Positions 3,359 through 5,488 of a stretch of DNA of 5,488 bases are shown here, piece after piece; within the stretch, counting starts at the first letter, position 1; every line of letters begins with the position of its first letter. The notes under the pieces are model-generated. The model saw only the letters and a list, made by a program, of their open reading frames with translations, was not told the origin of the DNA and ran no database searches. Source of the DNA: RGIG4708 sp045633845 (GTDB lineage Bacteria > Bacillota > Clostridia > UMGS1810). The DNA lies in NCBI GenBank assembly GCA_045633845.1, contig JAZQZC010000043.1:1-5488 (forward strand), read 5' to 3'. Both the position numbers and the translations under genes were made by a program.

Positions 3359-5488
3359 ACGGCTCTATAAAATTTGATACCAGTATTGATTCAAAAAATT
3401 TTGAAAAAGGAATAGGCAATCTAAAAAGCATTGCTTTAAAAGGTGCAGCTGCAATAGGTGCAGGGTTAACTGCTGCATCGGGATATGCTGTAAATCTTGC
3501 ATCAAACCTTACCGAAGTACAAAACGTTGTTGATGTAACATTTGGGCACAGTGCAGGTGTTGTCAACAAGTGGGCAAAGGATGCTGCTACATCTTTTGGT
3601 ATGGCGGAGCTTGATGCGTTAAAGTTTAATGGTACAATTGGTGCTATGCTTAAATCAATGCAATTGTCAGGGCCTGCCGTACTTGAAATGTCAACCACAC
3701 TGACAGGTCTTACAGGTGACTTTGCATCATTCTATAACCTTGACCACGAAGCTGCATTTGAAAAAATCCGTGCAGCTATTTCAGGTGAAATTGAGCCGCT
3801 TAAGCAGCTTGGTATAAATATGTCTGTTGCCAATATGGAGGCTTTTGCATTAACTCAAGGCATCACTAAGTCATATAACGAAATGTCACAGGCCGAGCAA
3901 GTGGCACTTCGATATAACTACCTGCTTAAAGCCGGAGCAGACGCTCAAGGCGATTTTGCACGAACCTCCGACAGCTTTGCCAATCAGCTCAGAATTGCAA
4001 AGCTTAATGTATCAGATTTGGCAAAGGAATTTGGCAAAACACTTTTGCCGATTGCTACCGAAGGTGTAGGTTCGGTTAATGAAATTACAGAAAAACTCAA
4101 AACTGCTCTTGGCAGCGACGAACTGAAAATGGCAGTTCAAAGCACCGGTGGGTTGATAATTGAGCTTGTTGACACAACGCTCGAATTAGGCGCAACTGCG
4201 TTGCCGCCTTTGATAAAGATTATAGGCTTTTTGGGCGACCATCTCAAAGAAATAACCATAATTACTGCGGGCTCTGTTGCGGCGTTTAAAGGCTACGCTG
4301 TTTGCAAGCAGGTTACAGCCTGGTTTGCATCAGCAACACCTATCCTTAACGGATACACTGCAGCTGTTGCTGCAAACTCTGCTGCCGAAGCTAGAGGCAT
4401 ATCAATTTCTGCTTTGCTGGCATCAACAATGAAAGCAAGAGAATTGTTAATTGGTGTGTTGACAGGTAAAGTGTCGTTACATACTGCTGCTACAGTATTA
4501 TGCGATAAAGCTCAGAAAACATTAAATAATACTTTGCTCAAAAATCCTGCAGGACTTGTGGTTGCAGGAATTACAATGCTGACAGCCGCAATAATTGCTT
4601 ATGATGCAGCAACAGTATCTACATCAGAAGCAATAAAGGATGTAAGAAAAGCTCACGACGAAGCCATTAAATCCATAGACGAAACTTCAAATTCCGAAAT
4701 GGCGGCCGCAAAAACTGCAGAAAACTTAAAAAACAAACTGTATAATTTGGAAGAACAGTTGCATAATGGTGCCTTAACCGAAACAGAAGCTGCAGAGGTC
4801 AAAAAGCAGCACGCAAGTGTTGCAAGTCAGCTTAATGATATAATTCCCGGCATCATAACCAATATCGGCAATGAAACAAACGGATACATATCCCAAAAGG
4901 GCGCCGTTGACAATTTGACAAATTCATTCATACAAATGGCAAAAACAAAGGCAATGGCAAATGCATATCAGGCAAAGATAGATGCTGTTGCTGAAAGTCT
5001 TGTTTCGCTGGATGAAGAATTTGAGAAGTATGAGTCGGGTGAAAAATCCAAATATATGACTATGCGTATCGGCGGAACATCTAGCATTATTCCTGGTAAA
5101 TTGGATGGCGAATATCAAAAACTTTTGGACGACCGAGATGCGTATAACTCCGAAATGGAAGGCTATATTGAAAAGCTTGCGCAGTATCAAGTTGAAACTG
5201 ATGACAAAACCGTTGGTGAGCTTGGGGATAATGTAACAGGAGTAACCGATACAGTCAGAAAAAATTCCGCAGAACAAACTGACATAGTTAAAAAGCAGTT
5301 TGAACAAGAGCTCAAGCTTTTGGATCATATGCACAAAACCGGGCAAAAAACAGAAGCAGAGTATTACGCTGAGCTTGAAAAGCTTCGTGATAAATACTGC
5401 CAAAAAGGCAGTGAAGATTGGCTTAAGTATACCGAGGAAATATATGAATATGAACGAGATACAATCAAAAAATTATATGATGATGTTT
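3346..5488 (+). CDS. Tail tape measure protein (N-terminal 714 residues)
   Basis: The frame from TTG 3346 stays open to the window end, giving 714 residues of a longer protein. Tape measure proteins span the tail lumen, set tail length and are ejected with the DNA. The start AHYDGSIKFDTSIDSKNFEKG (2-22 region) is typical of Firmicutes tape measures. Then come a small-residue hydrophobic segment (29-52), the core signature LTEVQNVVDVTFG (55-67), a helical core domain to about residue 230 containing SGEIEPLKQLGI (146-157), hydrophobic segments near 271-320 and NPAGLVVAGITMLTAAIIAY (400-419), and a long charged, probably coiled-coil region from about 424. Near the end, EAEYYAELEKLRDKY (670-684) with a following KYTEEIYEYE resembles the repeat motif common in clostridial tape measures. 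No frameshift is seen. Identification is strong; the total length is unknown because the gene runs out of the window. Confidence 0.92.
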   Translation, partial: MAHYDGSIKFDTSIDSKNFEKGIGNLKSIALKGAAAIGAGLTAASGYAVNLASNLTEVQNVVDVTFGHSAGVVNKWAKDAATSFGMAELDALKFNGTIGAMLKSMQLSGPAVLEMSTTLTGLTGDFASFYNLDHEAAFEKIRAAISGEIEPLKQLGINMSVANMEAFALTQGITKSYNEMSQAEQVALRYNYLLKAGADAQGDFARTSDSFANQLRIAKLNVSDLAKEFGKTLLPIATEGVGSVNEITEKLKTALGSDELKMAVQSTGGLIIELVDTTLELGATALPPLIKIIGFLGDHLKEITIITAGSVAAFKGYAVCKQVTAWFASATPILNGYTAAVAANSAAEARGISISALLASTMKARELLIGVLTGKVSLHTAATVLCDKAQKTLNNTLLKNPAGLVVAGITMLTAAIIAYDAATVSTSEAIKDVRKAHDEAIKSIDETSNSEMAAAKTAENLKNKLYNLEEQLHNGALTETEAAEVKKQHASVASQLNDIIPGIITNIGNETNGYISQKGAVDNLTNSFIQMAKTKAMANAYQAKIDAVAESLVSLDEEFEKYESGEKSKYMTMRIGGTSSIIPGKLDGEYQKLLDDRDAYNSEMEGYIEKLAQYQVETDDKTVGELGDNVTGVTDTVRKNSAEQTDIVKKQFEQELKLLDHMHKTGQKTEAEYYAELEKLRDKYCQKGSEDWLKYTEEIYEYERDTIKKLYDDV

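Noticed and set aside
4924..5403. 159-codon open frame on the minus strand
   Set aside because: It lies wholly opposite the tape measure gene. Its product is a Phe/Cys/Leu-rich sequence typical of the complement of a Lys/Glu-rich coiled-coil gene, and I see no gene-like context for it.

Overview
The window is part of the structural (head-to-tail) gene block of a long-tailed, siphovirus-type phage or prophage. All genes are on the + strand, tightly packed, and preceded by strong AGGAGG-type Shine-Dalgarno sites. The moderately AT-rich composition (around 40 % G+C by eye, not counted), the use of TTG starts, and the protein families point to a Firmicutes host, most likely a gut Clostridia. The gene order matches the Listeria phage A118-like plan: capsid, adaptor, three small 'minor capsid' neck proteins, tail tube, Gp15, tape measure. 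These assignments come from recognising motifs and order, not from a database search.

Layout. 2-160 is the C-terminal end of a capsid-region protein. 176-526 is the head-tail connector (adaptor), 526-837 the head-closure protein (Minor_capsid_1 type), 830-1177 a Minor_capsid_2/HK97-gp10-like neck protein, and 1174-1590 a Minor_capsid_3/tail-terminator-like protein. These four overlap by 1, 8 and 4 bases, which suggests translational coupling. 1606-2100 is the major tail tube protein with its own strong ribosome site. A 91-base intergenic region follows, holding two overlapping inverted repeats that cannot form at the same time. 2192-2545 (probable tail assembly chaperone) and 2542-3126 (Gp15) overlap as ATGA. 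3141-3296 is a 51-residue cysteine-rich protein with a TTG start. 3346 to the window end is the tape measure protein, also TTG-started and cut off by the window after 714 residues.

How it works together. The first five genes finish the head and build the neck that caps the portal and receives the tail. The tail tube protein polymerises around the tape measure protein, which sets tail length; the two small genes between them are in the position of the tail assembly chaperones. The tail tube protein is needed in far more copies than its downstream neighbours, so the structured RNA after it is a plausible place for expression to be stepped down.

The window is otherwise an ordinary phage morphogenesis block. 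I see no defence system, RNA gene, CRISPR array or insertion sequence. The points worth a second look are the competing hairpins after the tail tube gene, an A6 run before the chaperone stop codon that could allow a -1 frameshift into Gp15, a possible hairpin over the tape measure start codon, and the small zinc-ribbon-like gene.
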